From the NCBI GenBank assembly GCA_965221215.1, contig OZ244872.1, positions 1,612,001 to 1,676,000 of the forward strand: 64,000 nucleotides of DNA. The letters are read 5' to 3'. The translations under genes and the position numbers were made by a program. Positions within the stretch are counted from its first letter, which is position 1, and the number at the start of each line of letters is the position of its first letter. Below are positions 38,301-46,721 of the stretch, one piece after another. Under the pieces are notes generated by a model, which searched no databases, was not told where the DNA came from, and saw only the letters and a program-made list of their open reading frames with translations. This stretch comes from Aldehydirespirator sp965221215. GTDB taxonomy: Bacteria > Actinomycetota > Acidimicrobiia > Acidimicrobiales > Aldehydirespiratoraceae.

Positions 38301-38431
38301 AGGTCAGCTTCGCTGGAACGGACCTCGGCGGGCTGGTTGGTGGCCATCGCGTGGAGATGCAGCAGCCGCTCTGCGGCCGACTCCGCCGCCGAAAGGCCGG
38401 AGTCGAGCGTGGCGGCATCGGGTGCGCTCAT
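35345..38431 (-). CDS. Single-chain restriction-modification enzyme (Eco57I/type IIG-like)
   Basis: A 1028-residue protein. The N-terminal region has a PD-(D/E)XK-like nuclease segment (TEDLIIEVKRRT, about 78-89) after a helical start. A central adenine methylase has motif I DPACGSGTFLRA (about 363-374) preceded by EYYTPDWLAEAVV, then GVDIHPVAVHLAR and motif IV NPPWLTYSQ. A C-terminal target-recognition-like region follows. It would both methylate and cut DNA. ATG 38429-38431 has GGAG 8 bases upstream; an ATG 25 codons earlier lacks one. No neighbouring methylase, helicase or BREX/DISARM gene is seen, so I treat it as a stand-alone enzyme. Confidence 0.8.
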   Translation of the reverse strand: MSAPDAATLDSGLSAAESAAERLLHLHAMATNQPAEVRSSEADLVAGIVDLLVAAGIASRAAVRLEADRNDIRTEDLIIEVKRRTAGSGTNPDPTHLAQLEEYLTRPGAEARLGVLTDGRNWFVRLPGEAAEEAVPESTFMLRDASGASDWIEWITSRTQVLPGHQRAPAPDLVAAAFGASLRARGHIAALQALYGVNRNSPTVAVKRELWQTLLAVALGEAVNAEADLDELFVRHTYLSTVVALAVQAAFGVSLEDRAERNPGHLLDGSAFVDSVGVAGVVESDFFGWPVEFDSGSEEVASLARWVARFDWASADYDVARVLYQSVIGPGERKRLGEYYTPDWLAEAVVGDVVDEPLSQRVLDPACGSGTFLRAAVVCYTAAADRTGMSPEDALAGLQRSVIGVDIHPVAVHLARATWVLAAREVIGSAANVGELAVPVYLGDSMQLRSDAGTLLGDAPDIHVEVLPEHSGEGTLQLAFPKRLVAQRGRFDRLMIRAATEVAAGLDPVTVLDEFNVTAGRDRDVLSQTLNTLRGLHARNRNHVWAYYTRNLVRPWWLTTVEGRVDRIVGNPPWLTYSQAEASIRDSLRQLSAGLYEIWAGGKYAPHQDLAALFYARCFDLYLAEGGRSAMVMPHSALGQDQYRKWRSGRWGSVLADLSEPPWDLERIVPNDFFPVPGSVVFARRSQGDEPLSDQVVLWEGPAGGPNTRTLTVGAARGPDLSPYAERAKQGASLMPRRFFFVKAWPSEISLARGVYQVSTVRSTQEKQPWKDLDVSDLEVVGSVEGEHVFEVHRGDTIAPFVTMEPCQAVLPIRAGDDSVPRQADGTLDYLKVGERARRRWRTIEQLWEQHKSGHNKLSLLDQIDYFGKLESQMPVHEARLLYSKSGHPTAVALIASSAIVDSSLYRIDCSGLAEACFLSAVINSRTLADAVKPYMSKGQYGARDLHKHLWRLPVPAYDPGLAVHRELAVAGHQATYQAAARFGRFQRRLRAEGRPVTNAAARAELRAWLDSSAIGLRIETLVGRLGI

Positions 38432-38668
38432 TGGGAGGTCTCCGCAGATTTCAGCATCGACTCGGGGTTGACCGTCCTTGAGGAGGATCGAGACGACATC
38501 GGGCACACCATAATGACCCGCGCACTTGCAACCGGGGACCGCAGCGACCCGCCCGCATCCATAGAGGCCGAGCGGATTGACCCGACCCCGCCACCGCCAA
38601 GAGCGCGCCGACGGCGCGTCCGCTGTGTCGGTCCCGGAGCGACGTTCGGCGCGAGCGCGAGCCCACGC

Positions 38669-39094
38669 TCAGTGGGAGGCGACTACCACGTTGTCTAGGA
38701 CCTCGCTGTCGCCGGTGCGCACGTACCACTCCCAGCGGGATCCGTCGGGGTCGGTGACCCACGTCTCGGACTTCTCCGCGTAGCAGCACTGCGTGTCGTC
38801 CACTCCGGTGGTGTCGAGGCCCTCGGCGCTGAGGCGTCGCTCGGCCTGCATCACCTGCTCGACCGTCTCTGTCTCCACCCCGAGATGGTTGATGGTGCCG
38901 CCCACGCCCCCGGCGCCGCAGCAGTCGTCGGCACCATCGGAGGTCTCGAAGAGCACCAGCTTCAACGGCGGCTCGTCGATGGCGAAGTTGGCGTATCCCG
39001 GCCTGCGCCGGGCCGGCTCGGTTGCGAACATGCGCGAGTAGAAGTCCACCGCCTCGTCGATGTCAGCCACGTTCAAAGCCAGCTGCAGTCTCAT
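38669..39094 (-). CDS. ArsI/CadI-like VOC (glyoxalase-fold) protein
   Basis: A 141-residue vicinal-oxygen-chelate protein. It opens RLQLALNVADIDEAVDFYSR and includes RRPGYANFAIDEPPLKLVLFE, INHLGVETE, DDTQCCYAEKSETWVTDPDG and WEWY. The paired Cys (CCYA) and surrounding text match ArsI, the iron-dependent C-As lyase that demethylates organoarsenicals, and the related cadmium-induced CadI. An unusual CC doublet also occurs in GADDCCGAGG. The start ATG 39092-39094 has aggagg 6 bases upstream. No arsR or other ars gene is adjacent. Confidence 0.8.
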   Translation of the reverse strand: MRLQLALNVADIDEAVDFYSRMFATEPARRRPGYANFAIDEPPLKLVLFETSDGADDCCGAGGVGGTINHLGVETETVEQVMQAERRLSAEGLDTTGVDDTQCCYAEKSETWVTDPDGSRWEWYVRTGDSEVLDNVVVASH

Positions 39095-39202
39095 GTCATG
39101 CCTCCTGCGTTTAGCGCTTCCCCGGCTAGGTATACAGCCCCCGCCCACGGATGCGGCTCAACGCCCCGCACCCTGACCTCAATCGGGTGCGTTCCCCAAG
39201 CA

Positions 39203-40552
39203 TCACGGCGCGGTGAGCGACTCGACGACACCCTTGGCGACACGCCTTGCAACCGCGCTCGGCGTGAGCCGAGCGACCTTGCCGTCGGGCAGCATCGCCA
39301 CCCAGCGGTCGACTCTCGGCAACTCCAACGTCAACTCCACCGCGCCGGGCGAGCGTTCATGGGCCCGCGACCACATACGGTTGGCAGCCGGGTCCGGCAT
39401 CGACCAGAACACGGACGGCCCCGAATCAAGTCCGGCCGCGCCGCACAGCTCCGAACTCCTGTAGCCCGTCCAGGCCAGGAACCGATTGCGGCCCAAGCCG
39501 GGCACCTCGACATCAATGCGAAACAGCCAGGAGTTGCCCGATGAGTCACGCTGCGACAAAGCCACGTAGTCGTCGAGTGACAACTCGGCATCATACCAGC
39601 GCGTGTCGATATCGCCGGTGCCGCCCAGCGCCGCGTCCACGGCCTCGCCGACCAGCGAGAACAGCAGGCGCGCCGCGTCGTTCCAGATGTCGGCACGGCG
39701 CTGCTGTGCCTTGCGCAGCAGTTGTTGGTCGGCGTCGTAACCCTGTCGGCGCTTCGCGGCGCGCTCCAAGTCCTGCAGAGAATGCCCCGCCCGGCCGAGG
39801 ATCAGCTCGGCCAGAGGCTCTAGGTCACCGCCGAGGTCCGACTCGGCCAGTGCGTCGTAGTAGCGCAGACGGTCCTTGCGCCTGATGATCACGCTCGGAA
39901 GGCCCGCGCGGATCATCTCCAAGTTCATGACAGCTCGGGCGGTGCGCCCGTTGCCGTCGCTGAAGGGATGGATGTGGGTCAGCCAGGCATGCAGCACGAT
40001 GGCGCGCAGAACAGCCGATGCGTCGGCCTGAGCACGCGACCAGCGCTCCCAGTCCTCCATGGCACTCATCACCCGGTCCCACGTCCCGGGCGGCGTGTGC
40101 GGCGAGCCCGAGATCCGCACCGGGCTCGACCGGAACAGGCCCGCCGACGAGCCACCGCCGAGCACCAGGCTGTGCAACTCCTTCACCTGCCGGCAGTCTG
40201 TGGGCGCAGGGTCGCGGGCCAGGTCCACCATGTGCTTGAGCGCCTTGGACAGGTTGATCGCATCCGCGGTGTAGGCCGGATCGTGGCCAGTGACGGTGAT
40301 GCCCCTGCTGACGGCCAACTCGGTCTCGCCGACGCTGAGAGTGCTGCCTTCGATCGCGTTGGACTCGGCGATCTGTTCGAAGCGCTTGTCGCCGAAGTAG
40401 TCACGCAGCGTCGCCTCGGTGAGCGTTCCGCTCTCACGCAGGAGATCCGCCCGCTCCTGCAGGCGGGCCGCTTTCTCGGTTACATGGTGGCCGGTGGCTT
40501 CGATGGTGTAGGGGCTGGCATCGAGGCTGAACGCCGCCGTCTGCTTGGGCAT
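39203..40552 (-). CDS. Fic-family AMPylating enzyme with N-terminal inhibitory helix
   Basis: A 449-residue Fic protein. The catalytic motif HPFSDGNGRTAR starts at H195. An N-terminal auto-inhibitory helix with SNAIEG (S64-E68-G69, pattern S/T-x3-E-G/N) is present, so activity is probably kept in check intramolecularly. The flap region precedes the motif (GSSAGLFRSSPVRISGSPHTPP). The C-terminal 200 residues contain helices and a beta-rich part and may pick targets. It would transfer AMP from ATP to a protein hydroxyl. A -10 box 7 bases before the ATG suggests a leaderless mRNA. Confidence 0.9.
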   Translation of the reverse strand: MPKQTAAFSLDASPYTIEATGHHVTEKAARLQERADLLRESGTLTEATLRDYFGDKRFEQIAESNAIEGSTLSVGETELAVSRGITVTGHDPAYTADAINLSKALKHMVDLARDPAPTDCRQVKELHSLVLGGGSSAGLFRSSPVRISGSPHTPPGTWDRVMSAMEDWERWSRAQADASAVLRAIVLHAWLTHIHPFSDGNGRTARAVMNLEMIRAGLPSVIIRRKDRLRYYDALAESDLGGDLEPLAELILGRAGHSLQDLERAAKRRQGYDADQQLLRKAQQRRADIWNDAARLLFSLVGEAVDAALGGTGDIDTRWYDAELSLDDYVALSQRDSSGNSWLFRIDVEVPGLGRNRFLAWTGYRSSELCGAAGLDSGPSVFWSMPDPAANRMWSRAHERSPGAVELTLELPRVDRWVAMLPDGKVARLTPSAVARRVAKGVVESLTAP

Positions 40553-40559
40553 CGGGTAG

Positions 40560-40565
40560 AAACTA
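40560..40565 (-). promoter_or_regulatory. -10 box for leaderless fic
   Basis: Minus-strand TAGTTT followed by 7 bases and the ATG of the Fic gene. Confidence 0.45.
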
Positions 40566-40617
40566 CAGGCCGCGCTTGGCTTGACGAGGGAGCGGACGCT
40601 GGGAGGCGAGACAGGTC

Positions 40618-41652
40618 GTGCGGACCCGATACTCCGATGATCAGCAAGCTGTCGCCGAGGCCTTCGGCGAACTGTTCGCCCGCGAGGCGAGCACTGAGGC
40701 GGTGCGGGCGGCCGAGGCGGGGTGCGGGTTCGATGCGGGGTTGTGGCGCACGCTGGCCGCTGCAGGGGCGCCTGGGATGGCGGTGGCCGCCGATTTTGGG
40801 GGCGGCGGGGCCTCGCTCGTGGATCTGGCTGTGGTGGTGTACGAATGGGGGCGGCGGATCGCGTCGGTGCCGCTGGTGGAGCACGCCGTGTGTGCCCGGC
40901 TGCTGACCGCAGTCGGCGGGGACTGGCAGCGGGATTTGGTCGCGGCGGTGGCGGCCGGTGACCTGATCGCCACGCTGGCGCCGGGGCCGCTCGACTCCGG
41001 CGGCGTTGCCCGGCTCGTTCCCGCCGGCGCGGTGGCCGATGTGGTGGTCGCTCGGCGCGCCGACGATCTGGTGGTCGCCCGCAGCCAGCCCGCCGGCAGG
41101 GCCCGGCCCAACACCGCCGACCTTCCCCTCGCCGACCGCGACCTGTCCGAGGCGCAGGCCGTCGCGTCCGGGACCACGGCCGAGGATGCCTGGGAACGGG
41201 CCCTGTCGGAGTGGAAGGCGCTGATGGCGGTGGCCTACGCCGGGCTGGCCGCCGAGGTGCTGGCCATGGGGGTGGCCTACACCAAGCAGCGGCACCAGTT
41301 CGGTGTGCAGGTCGGGTCGTTCCAGGCCGTGCAGCACGGGCTGGCCGATGCCGCCACCCGCACCGAGGGCGCCCGGCTGCTGGCCTTCCGAGCCGTGTGC
41401 GCCCTACAGGCCGGCCGGTCCGACGGGGAGCGGCTCGCCTCTATGGCGCTGCTGTTCGGGGCTGAGTCGGCCCGGTTCGCGGCCGACCGGGTGCTGCAGT
41501 ATCACGGCGGATACGGCTACAGCGCCGAACACGACGTGCAGCTCTACTACCGGCGAGCGGCGGGCTGGCTGCTGCAGCTCGGCGATCCCTCGGCTGAGAT
41601 CGCCCGGCTCGCCCACACCGATCTCGGCCCCAAACCAACCCAGGCCGCGTGA
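40618..41652 (+). CDS. Acyl-CoA dehydrogenase-family protein (subunit 1)
   Basis: A 344-residue flavoprotein. An N-terminal helical domain (YSDDQQAVAEAFGELFARE), a middle beta domain and a C-terminal helical domain (YTKQRHQFGVQVGSFQAVQHGLAD, then DRVLQYHGGYGYSAEHDVQLYYRRA) are present. The GTG start lies 11 bases after gggagg. The stop overlaps the start of a second acyl-CoA dehydrogenase, as in pairs that form heteromeric enzymes acting on steroid or other bulky acyl-CoA side chains. Substrate unknown. Confidence 0.88.
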   Translation: MRTRYSDDQQAVAEAFGELFAREASTEAVRAAEAGCGFDAGLWRTLAAAGAPGMAVAADFGGGGASLVDLAVVVYEWGRRIASVPLVEHAVCARLLTAVGGDWQRDLVAAVAAGDLIATLAPGPLDSGGVARLVPAGAVADVVVARRADDLVVARSQPAGRARPNTADLPLADRDLSEAQAVASGTTAEDAWERALSEWKALMAVAYAGLAAEVLAMGVAYTKQRHQFGVQVGSFQAVQHGLADAATRTEGARLLAFRAVCALQAGRSDGERLASMALLFGAESARFAADRVLQYHGGYGYSAEHDVQLYYRRAAGWLLQLGDPSAEIARLAHTDLGPKPTQAA

Positions 41653-42818
41653 TGGACTTCGCCATGTCGGCGCGGGCCGAAGAGTTCAGGAGCGAAGTCC
41701 AGCAGTTCCTGGCCGAACATGTCGACGCCGAGACCATCGCGGCCGGCCGCGACGGCACCATCCACTCGGCTGCCCTGCACCGGGCCATCGCCGAGCGGGG
41801 CTGGCTGTCGGGCGCGGTGCCGGCCGAGCTGGGCGGGGGCGGCATGGACCCGGTGGAGCTGTGCGTGCTGGTGGAGGAACTGCAGCTCCATCAGGCACCC
41901 GCCGACGCGCTGGGCGTGGCCGTGGTGGCGGTGTCGATGATCCTCGAGCACGGCGGCGAGCACCTGCGCACCGCGGTGGCGCCCCGGATCATGGCGGGCG
42001 AGGCGCTGGCCTGCCTCGGCTACAGCGAGCCCGAGTCGGGCTCCGACGTGGCCGCGGCCCGCACTCGGGCCGAGCGCCGCGGCGACCGCTGGATCATCAA
42101 CGGCGCCAAGATGTGGACCACCCTGGCCCATGTGGCCGACTATGTGGTGCTGCTCACCCGCACCGACCCCGATGCCCCCAAGCATCGGGGCCTCACCTTC
42201 TTCGTGGCTCCCCTCGACACCGACGGCATCGAGATCCGACCGGTCGAGACCATGGGCAACGAGCGCTCCAACGCCACCTTCTATGGCAATGTGGAACTGG
42301 GCGACGAGTGGCGCCTCGGCGAAGTGAACGACGGCTGGACGGTGATGAAGACCGCCCTCAAGTACGAGCGGGGCATCGCCGGCGGCCAGTTCCCGTCGCC
42401 CCCGGTGATCGAGGCCGCCATCGACTGGGCCCGCGGGGCCCGCCGGGCCGACGGCACCCGCCCCATCGACGACGACGAGGTGCGCCACAAGCTGGTGCGG
42501 GCCGCTATCGACGTGGAGGTGTGCCGCAGCTTCGCCTACCACACCGCCGCACTGGCCTCATCCGGGGCCATGTTCGGGGTGGAGGGGTCGATGACCAAGC
42601 TGTTCGCCTCGGAGTCGTACAAGAGGCACTGCGCCTGGTTCCTCGACATGATGGGCACCCACGGGCTGCTGACCGGCGACGATCCCGACGCCCACCGCGA
42701 CGGCCTCGTCGAGGAGCACTACCGCCACGCCCCGGTGACCGCCATCTACGGCGGCACCAGCGAGATCAACCGCAACCTGGTGGCCGAGAGCTGGCTGGGC
42801 CTGCCCCGATCGCGCTGA
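41652..42818 (+). CDS. Acyl-CoA dehydrogenase-family protein (subunit 2)
   Basis: A 388-residue flavoprotein with the FAD-contact segment YSEPESGSDVAAARTRAE, a W-containing loop IINGAKMWTT, the helix KYERGIAGG and the C-terminal IYGGTSEINRNLVAESWLGL. The ATG overlaps the stop of the first subunit (TGATG). Paired genes of unequal length like these often encode alpha2beta2 dehydrogenases. Followed by a degenerate copy of the dispersed repeat and tRNA-Pro. Confidence 0.9.
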   Translation: MDFAMSARAEEFRSEVQQFLAEHVDAETIAAGRDGTIHSAALHRAIAERGWLSGAVPAELGGGGMDPVELCVLVEELQLHQAPADALGVAVVAVSMILEHGGEHLRTAVAPRIMAGEALACLGYSEPESGSDVAAARTRAERRGDRWIINGAKMWTTLAHVADYVVLLTRTDPDAPKHRGLTFFVAPLDTDGIEIRPVETMGNERSNATFYGNVELGDEWRLGEVNDGWTVMKTALKYERGIAGGQFPSPPVIEAAIDWARGARRADGTRPIDDDEVRHKLVRAAIDVEVCRSFAYHTAALASSGAMFGVEGSMTKLFASESYKRHCAWFLDMMGTHGLLTGDDPDAHRDGLVEEHYRHAPVTAIYGGTSEINRNLVAESWLGLPRSR

Positions 42819-42828
42819 ACCAGCGGCC

Positions 42829-42898
42829 GAACTCGCGAGGCCGTGGCCGAGCGGACGGTGAGCAAGGCACACAAGAGCGAGAATGACCTCGCACCCCG
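42829..42898 (+). repeat. Degenerate copy of the dispersed MITE-like element
   Basis: It retains gcgaggccgtgg, then a diverged gtgagcaaggcacacaagag core and gagaatgac, but lacks both ends. Located between an acyl-CoA dehydrogenase and tRNA-Pro. Confidence 0.6.
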
Positions 42899-42922
42899 AT
42901 TCGCGGTTGTCGCTGCCAGCGG

Positions 42923-42928
42923 TAGCCT
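42923..42928 (+). promoter_or_regulatory. -10 box upstream of tRNA-Pro
   Basis: TAGCCT lies 11 bases before the mature tRNA 5' end and shares the following cccgtc with the promoters at 15318 and 16085. The -35 region is not convincing. Confidence 0.4.
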
Positions 42929-42939
42929 GACCCGTCGCA

Positions 42940-43013
42940 CGGGACGTGGCGCAGCCAGGTAGCGCACCTGCTTTGGGAGCAGGGGGTCGCCGGTTCAAAT
43001 CCGGCCGTCCCGA
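42940..43013 (+). tRNA. tRNA-Pro (anticodon TGG)
   Basis: A 74-nt cloverleaf. Acceptor stem cgggacg pairs with cgtcccg, discriminator A at 43013. The D arm contains agccaggtagcgc, the anticodon arm cctgctttgggagcagg has anticodon TGG, and the T arm is gccggttcaaatccggc. The CCA end is not encoded. The next coding sequence begins only 6 bases downstream. Confidence 0.95.
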
Positions 43014-43019
43014 CTCTCC

Positions 43020-44468
43020 ATGAGCCAACTGCACGAGGCCCAGCAACGGGCCGATCCGATCAAGAGATACGTGGCGCCCGAGTCGTTGGAGGACGCTCTG
43101 GCCGTGCTCGCCGCGCACGGACCGTCGGCCCGGGCCGTGGCCGGCGGCACCGACCTGCTGCTGGAGCTCAGCCGCGGGGCCCGCACCGGGATCGACACCC
43201 TCGTCGATCTGAGCGTGCTCGACGGTCTCGACGCCATTGTCGAGCGCGACGGGCGAATCGAGCTGGGGCCGCTGGTCACCCACGCCGATGTGGTCGCCTC
43301 CGAGCGGCTGCTGTCGGCGGGACTGCCGCTGGCGCAGGCCTGCCTGGAGGTCGGCGGTCCGCAGCTTCGCAACCGGGCCACGGTGGTGGGCAACATCGTC
43401 ACCGCCAGCCCCGCCAACGACACCATCTCGGCGCTGTACGCGCTGGGCGCGGACGTGACGGTGGCGTCGGCCTCCGGCGGCGAGCGGACCATGGCGATCA
43501 CCGAGTTCATCGACGGCTTCCGCACCACCGCGCTGGCGCCGGGCGAACTGGTGGCCAAAGTCGCCTTCGATGCGCTAGGCGGGGCTCGCCGCGGCATCTT
43601 CGTCAAGCTCGGGCTGCGCAGGGCCCAGGCCATCTCGGTGGTGCACGCCGCCGCGGTGGTGACCGACGCCGACGACGGCACCGCGGCCGACCTGGTGGTG
43701 GCCCTGGGCAGCGTCGGCCCCACCATCGAGTTGGTCCCCGACGCCGGCACCATCGCCGCGGGCCGGCCGCTGGCCGAGGTCGCGGCCGATGTGGCCGCGG
43801 CGGCCCGGGCCGCAGTAAGTCCCATAGACGACCTGCGCTCCACCGCCGAGTACCGCAGCCACACCACCGAAGTGGTGGTCAGGCGGGCCCTGCTGTCGCT
43901 GGCCGCCGGGACCGAGGCCGACACCTGGCCCGAGCGCCCGCCCCGGCTAGCGGAGCGCAACGGCGCGGCTGCGAGCACCGTCCGTCGGGACATCACCGAC
44001 GACAGCACCGTGCGCGCCACCGTCAACGGGCAGCCTCGCTCGGCCTCCAACGCCGCCCGGCGCACCCTGCTCGACTGGCTGCGCCTCGATCTCGGCCTGC
44101 TCGGCACCAAGGAGGGCTGCGCCGAGGGCGAGTGCGGGGCGTGCACCGTCCACCTCGACGGCCGGGCCGTGCTGTCGTGCCTGGTGCCCGCAGCCCGCGC
44201 CGACGGCGCGGCCATCACCACCGTGGAGGGCGTGGCCCCGCCCGAGGGGGGCCTGCACCCGGTGCAGCAGGCCCTGGCCGACTGCGAGGGCGTCCAGTGC
44301 GGGTTCTGCACGCCGGGGTTCGTGATGAGCTCGGTGATGCTCGCGGCCGAGGAGCCCAACCCGAGCCGGGCCCAGGTGGAGCACGGCCTGGCCGGCAACC
44401 TGTGCCGCTGCACCGGCTACTACACGATCATCGAGGCACTTGCCGGCGCCGGCATGGCGGCCCCATGA
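43020..44468 (+). CDS. Xanthine-dehydrogenase-type hydroxylase: fused FAD and [2Fe-2S] subunit
   Basis: A 482-residue fusion. Residues 1-290 are a CoxM/XdhB-like FAD-binding subunit (RYVAPESLEDALAVLA, AVAGGTDLLLE, TVVGNIVTASPANDT). Residues about 325-480 are a CoxS/XdhC-like double [2Fe-2S] domain, with plant-type cluster Cys in GTKEGCAEGECGACTVHLDG and a second cluster in QCGFCTPG...NLCRCTGYY. In many bacteria these are separate genes. It passes electrons from the molybdenum subunit encoded next (ATGA overlap). The ATG lies 6 bases after tRNA-Pro, with no Shine-Dalgarno. Confidence 0.9.
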   Translation: MSQLHEAQQRADPIKRYVAPESLEDALAVLAAHGPSARAVAGGTDLLLELSRGARTGIDTLVDLSVLDGLDAIVERDGRIELGPLVTHADVVASERLLSAGLPLAQACLEVGGPQLRNRATVVGNIVTASPANDTISALYALGADVTVASASGGERTMAITEFIDGFRTTALAPGELVAKVAFDALGGARRGIFVKLGLRRAQAISVVHAAAVVTDADDGTAADLVVALGSVGPTIELVPDAGTIAAGRPLAEVAADVAAAARAAVSPIDDLRSTAEYRSHTTEVVVRRALLSLAAGTEADTWPERPPRLAERNGAAASTVRRDITDDSTVRATVNGQPRSASNAARRTLLDWLRLDLGLLGTKEGCAEGECGACTVHLDGRAVLSCLVPAARADGAAITTVEGVAPPEGGLHPVQQALADCEGVQCGFCTPGFVMSSVMLAAEEPNPSRAQVEHGLAGNLCRCTGYYTIIEALAGAGMAAP

Positions 44469-46702
44469 GCGTCGGACAGTCGCCGGCCCGCATCGACGGA
44501 CCGGCCAAGCTCACCGGGCAGGCCTCCTACGGAAGCGACCGCATCGGCGCCGACGCGCTGTGGGCCACTGCGGTGTTCACCGACCAGCCCCACGCCCGGC
44601 TCCTCGAAGTCGACTTCACTGCGGCGCGGGCCACCGACGGCGTGGTGGAGGTGTTCGGCTCGGCCGACGTGCCGGTCAACGAGTTCGGCCTCACCATGGC
44701 CGACCATCCCGTGTTCGTGGGCCTCGAACACACCGGGCGCAGCGCGGTCGCCTGCGACGTGTCGCGCTGGGAGGCCGACCGGCTGGCGCTGGTGGTGGCC
44801 GAGTCGCCCGAAGCGGCCCGGGCCGGCGCAGCCGCGATCACGTCGCGCTGGGCGCCGCTGCCGGTGCTGGCCGACATCGACGAGTCGCTGGGCTCCGACA
44901 CCCTGCTGCATCCCGAGAACGGCAAGCCCAGCAACGTCTACCACTCGCTGCGGCTCCGCAAGGGCGACATGGAGCAGGGCTGGGCCGACGCCGACGTGGT
45001 GGTGGAGTCCACCTACGAGTTCCCCTACCAGGAGCACGCCTTCCTGCAGCCCGAGGCCGGGCTGGCCTACATCGACGACGAGGGCCGGGTGACGGTCGAG
45101 GTGGCCGGCCAGTGGACCCACGAGGACCAGGAGCAGATCGCCCACGCCCTCGACCTGCCCGTCGAGCGGGTGCGGGTGATCTACCCGGCCATCGGCGGGG
45201 CCTTCGGCGGCCGGGAGGACATCTCCATCCAGATCGTGCTGGCCCTGGCCGCAATGAGGCTCCACGAGCGGGGCATCGACCGGCCGGTGGGCACAGTGTG
45301 GTCGCGCGAGGAGTCGATCGTCGGGCACGGCAAACGCCACCGAGGCCGCATTACCACCCGCTGGGGTGCTCGGCGCGACGGCCGCATCACCGCGGTCAAG
45401 AGCACGGCCTGGCTCGACGCGGGCGCCTACAACTTCACTTCCAACAAGGTGCTGGGCAACTGCCACCTGCACCAGTGCGGCCCCTACGAGATCCCCAACG
45501 CCGAGGTGGACAGCCTGGCGGTGTACACCAGCGCCACCCCGGCGGGCGCCTTCCGGGGTTTCGGCGGCCCCCAGGGCGCGTTCGCGGCCGAGTGCCAGAT
45601 GAACAAGCTGGCCGAGGCGCTGGGGATCGACCCGGTGGAGCTGCGCCGCATCAACACGCTGCGCGAGGGCAGCGTCGGCATCACCCAGACGCCGATGCCC
45701 CAGGGCGTGACCATGCCCGAGGTGATCGACAGCTGCGCGGCCGAGGCCGACTCCGCGCCAGCCGAGCCGGTGGCGGACTTCAGCCCGTTCCCGTCGCTGC
45801 CCGCCGAGCCCTCGGCGCTGCGCCGGGGCCGGGGCTTCGCCTGCTCATACAAGAATGTGGGGTTCTCGTTCGGCTTCCCCGAGCGCTGCGAGGCCGAGAT
45901 TGTGCTGCGCGGCGGCGCCGACTCCGACGAGCCCGAATCCGCGGAGTTGGCCCACGCCGGCGCCGACGTGGGCCAGGGCGCCCACACCGTGCTGGTGCAG
46001 ATGGCCGCCGAGGCCACCGGCGTGCCCGCCGACCGCATCGAGCGCCGCTTCAGCGACACCGCCACCTCCGGCGACTCCGGCTCGGCGTCGGCCTCGCGGC
46101 TCACCTGGATGTCGGGCAACGCCATCCTGGGCGCGGCCGAGGAGGCCGAGAAGGCCTGGCGCGACGGCCAGCGCCCGGCGGTGGGCCGGTTCCGCTACGT
46201 GCCGCCGCCCACCGAGGTGCTCGATGCCGCCGACGGCCGGGGCGTGCCCAACTTCAGCTACGGCTACGTGGCCCAGCACGTCGATCTCAGCGTCGACGCC
46301 GACACCGGCCACATTCGGGTCAACCGGGTGGTCAGCGCCCACGATGTGGGCCGGGCCATCAACCCCCGGCTGGTGGTGGGCCAGATCGAGGGCGCGGTGA
46401 TCCAGGCTCACGGCTACGCCATCAGCGAGAACCTCCGCTCCGAGGGCGGGCGCCTGCAGAACATGCGCCTCAGCACCTATCTGATGCCCGGCATCGGCGA
46501 CATCCCGACGACCGTCGACAGCGTGGTGCTGGAGTTGGCCGACCCCCACGGCCCCTGGGGCGCCCGCGGCATGGCCGAGATGGGCATGATCCCGTATGCC
46601 CCCGCGGTGGTGGCCGCCCTCCACGACGCCACCGGCGTGTGGTTCGACAGCTTCCCGTTGACCCCCGACCGAGTCCTGGCCGGCCTGCAAGCCGCCCGCT
46701 GA
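44465..46702 (+). CDS. Xanthine-dehydrogenase-type hydroxylase, molybdopterin-binding subunit
   Basis: A 745-residue large subunit. A short N-terminal domain (RIDGPAKLTGQASYGSDRI) precedes the molybdopterin-contact motif YPAIGGAFGGRED (about 242-254), the AFRGFGGPQG loop typical of purine-hydroxylating enzymes, GADVGQGAHTV, and the C-terminal GARGMAEMGMIPYAPAV region holding the catalytic Glu. It hydroxylates a heterocycle with water as oxygen source. AFRGFGGPQG favours xanthine/hypoxanthine, while the neighbouring enamidase-like gene would also allow nicotinate-like substrates. Starts at ATG 44465, overlapping the fused subunit's stop. Confidence 0.9.
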   Translation: MSVGQSPARIDGPAKLTGQASYGSDRIGADALWATAVFTDQPHARLLEVDFTAARATDGVVEVFGSADVPVNEFGLTMADHPVFVGLEHTGRSAVACDVSRWEADRLALVVAESPEAARAGAAAITSRWAPLPVLADIDESLGSDTLLHPENGKPSNVYHSLRLRKGDMEQGWADADVVVESTYEFPYQEHAFLQPEAGLAYIDDEGRVTVEVAGQWTHEDQEQIAHALDLPVERVRVIYPAIGGAFGGREDISIQIVLALAAMRLHERGIDRPVGTVWSREESIVGHGKRHRGRITTRWGARRDGRITAVKSTAWLDAGAYNFTSNKVLGNCHLHQCGPYEIPNAEVDSLAVYTSATPAGAFRGFGGPQGAFAAECQMNKLAEALGIDPVELRRINTLREGSVGITQTPMPQGVTMPEVIDSCAAEADSAPAEPVADFSPFPSLPAEPSALRRGRGFACSYKNVGFSFGFPERCEAEIVLRGGADSDEPESAELAHAGADVGQGAHTVLVQMAAEATGVPADRIERRFSDTATSGDSGSASASRLTWMSGNAILGAAEEAEKAWRDGQRPAVGRFRYVPPPTEVLDAADGRGVPNFSYGYVAQHVDLSVDADTGHIRVNRVVSAHDVGRAINPRLVVGQIEGAVIQAHGYAISENLRSEGGRLQNMRLSTYLMPGIGDIPTTVDSVVLELADPHGPWGARGMAEMGMIPYAPAVVAALHDATGVWFDSFPLTPDRVLAGLQAAR

Positions 46703-46721
46703 CCCGAACCGGTGCTGCCGG

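Noticed and set aside
35345..38431. BREX PglX methylase
   Set aside because: No pglZ, brxC or other BREX genes around, and the protein has its own nuclease-like N-terminus.
38564..38578. Another copy of the dispersed repeat (agaggccgagcggat)
   Set aside because: Only about 15 bases match and neither the core nor the other end is present.
43020..46702. Carbon monoxide dehydrogenase (CoxMSL)
   Set aside because: The large subunit has the AFRGFGGPQG loop of purine-type hydroxylases and not the CO dehydrogenase active-site loop with AYRCSFR.
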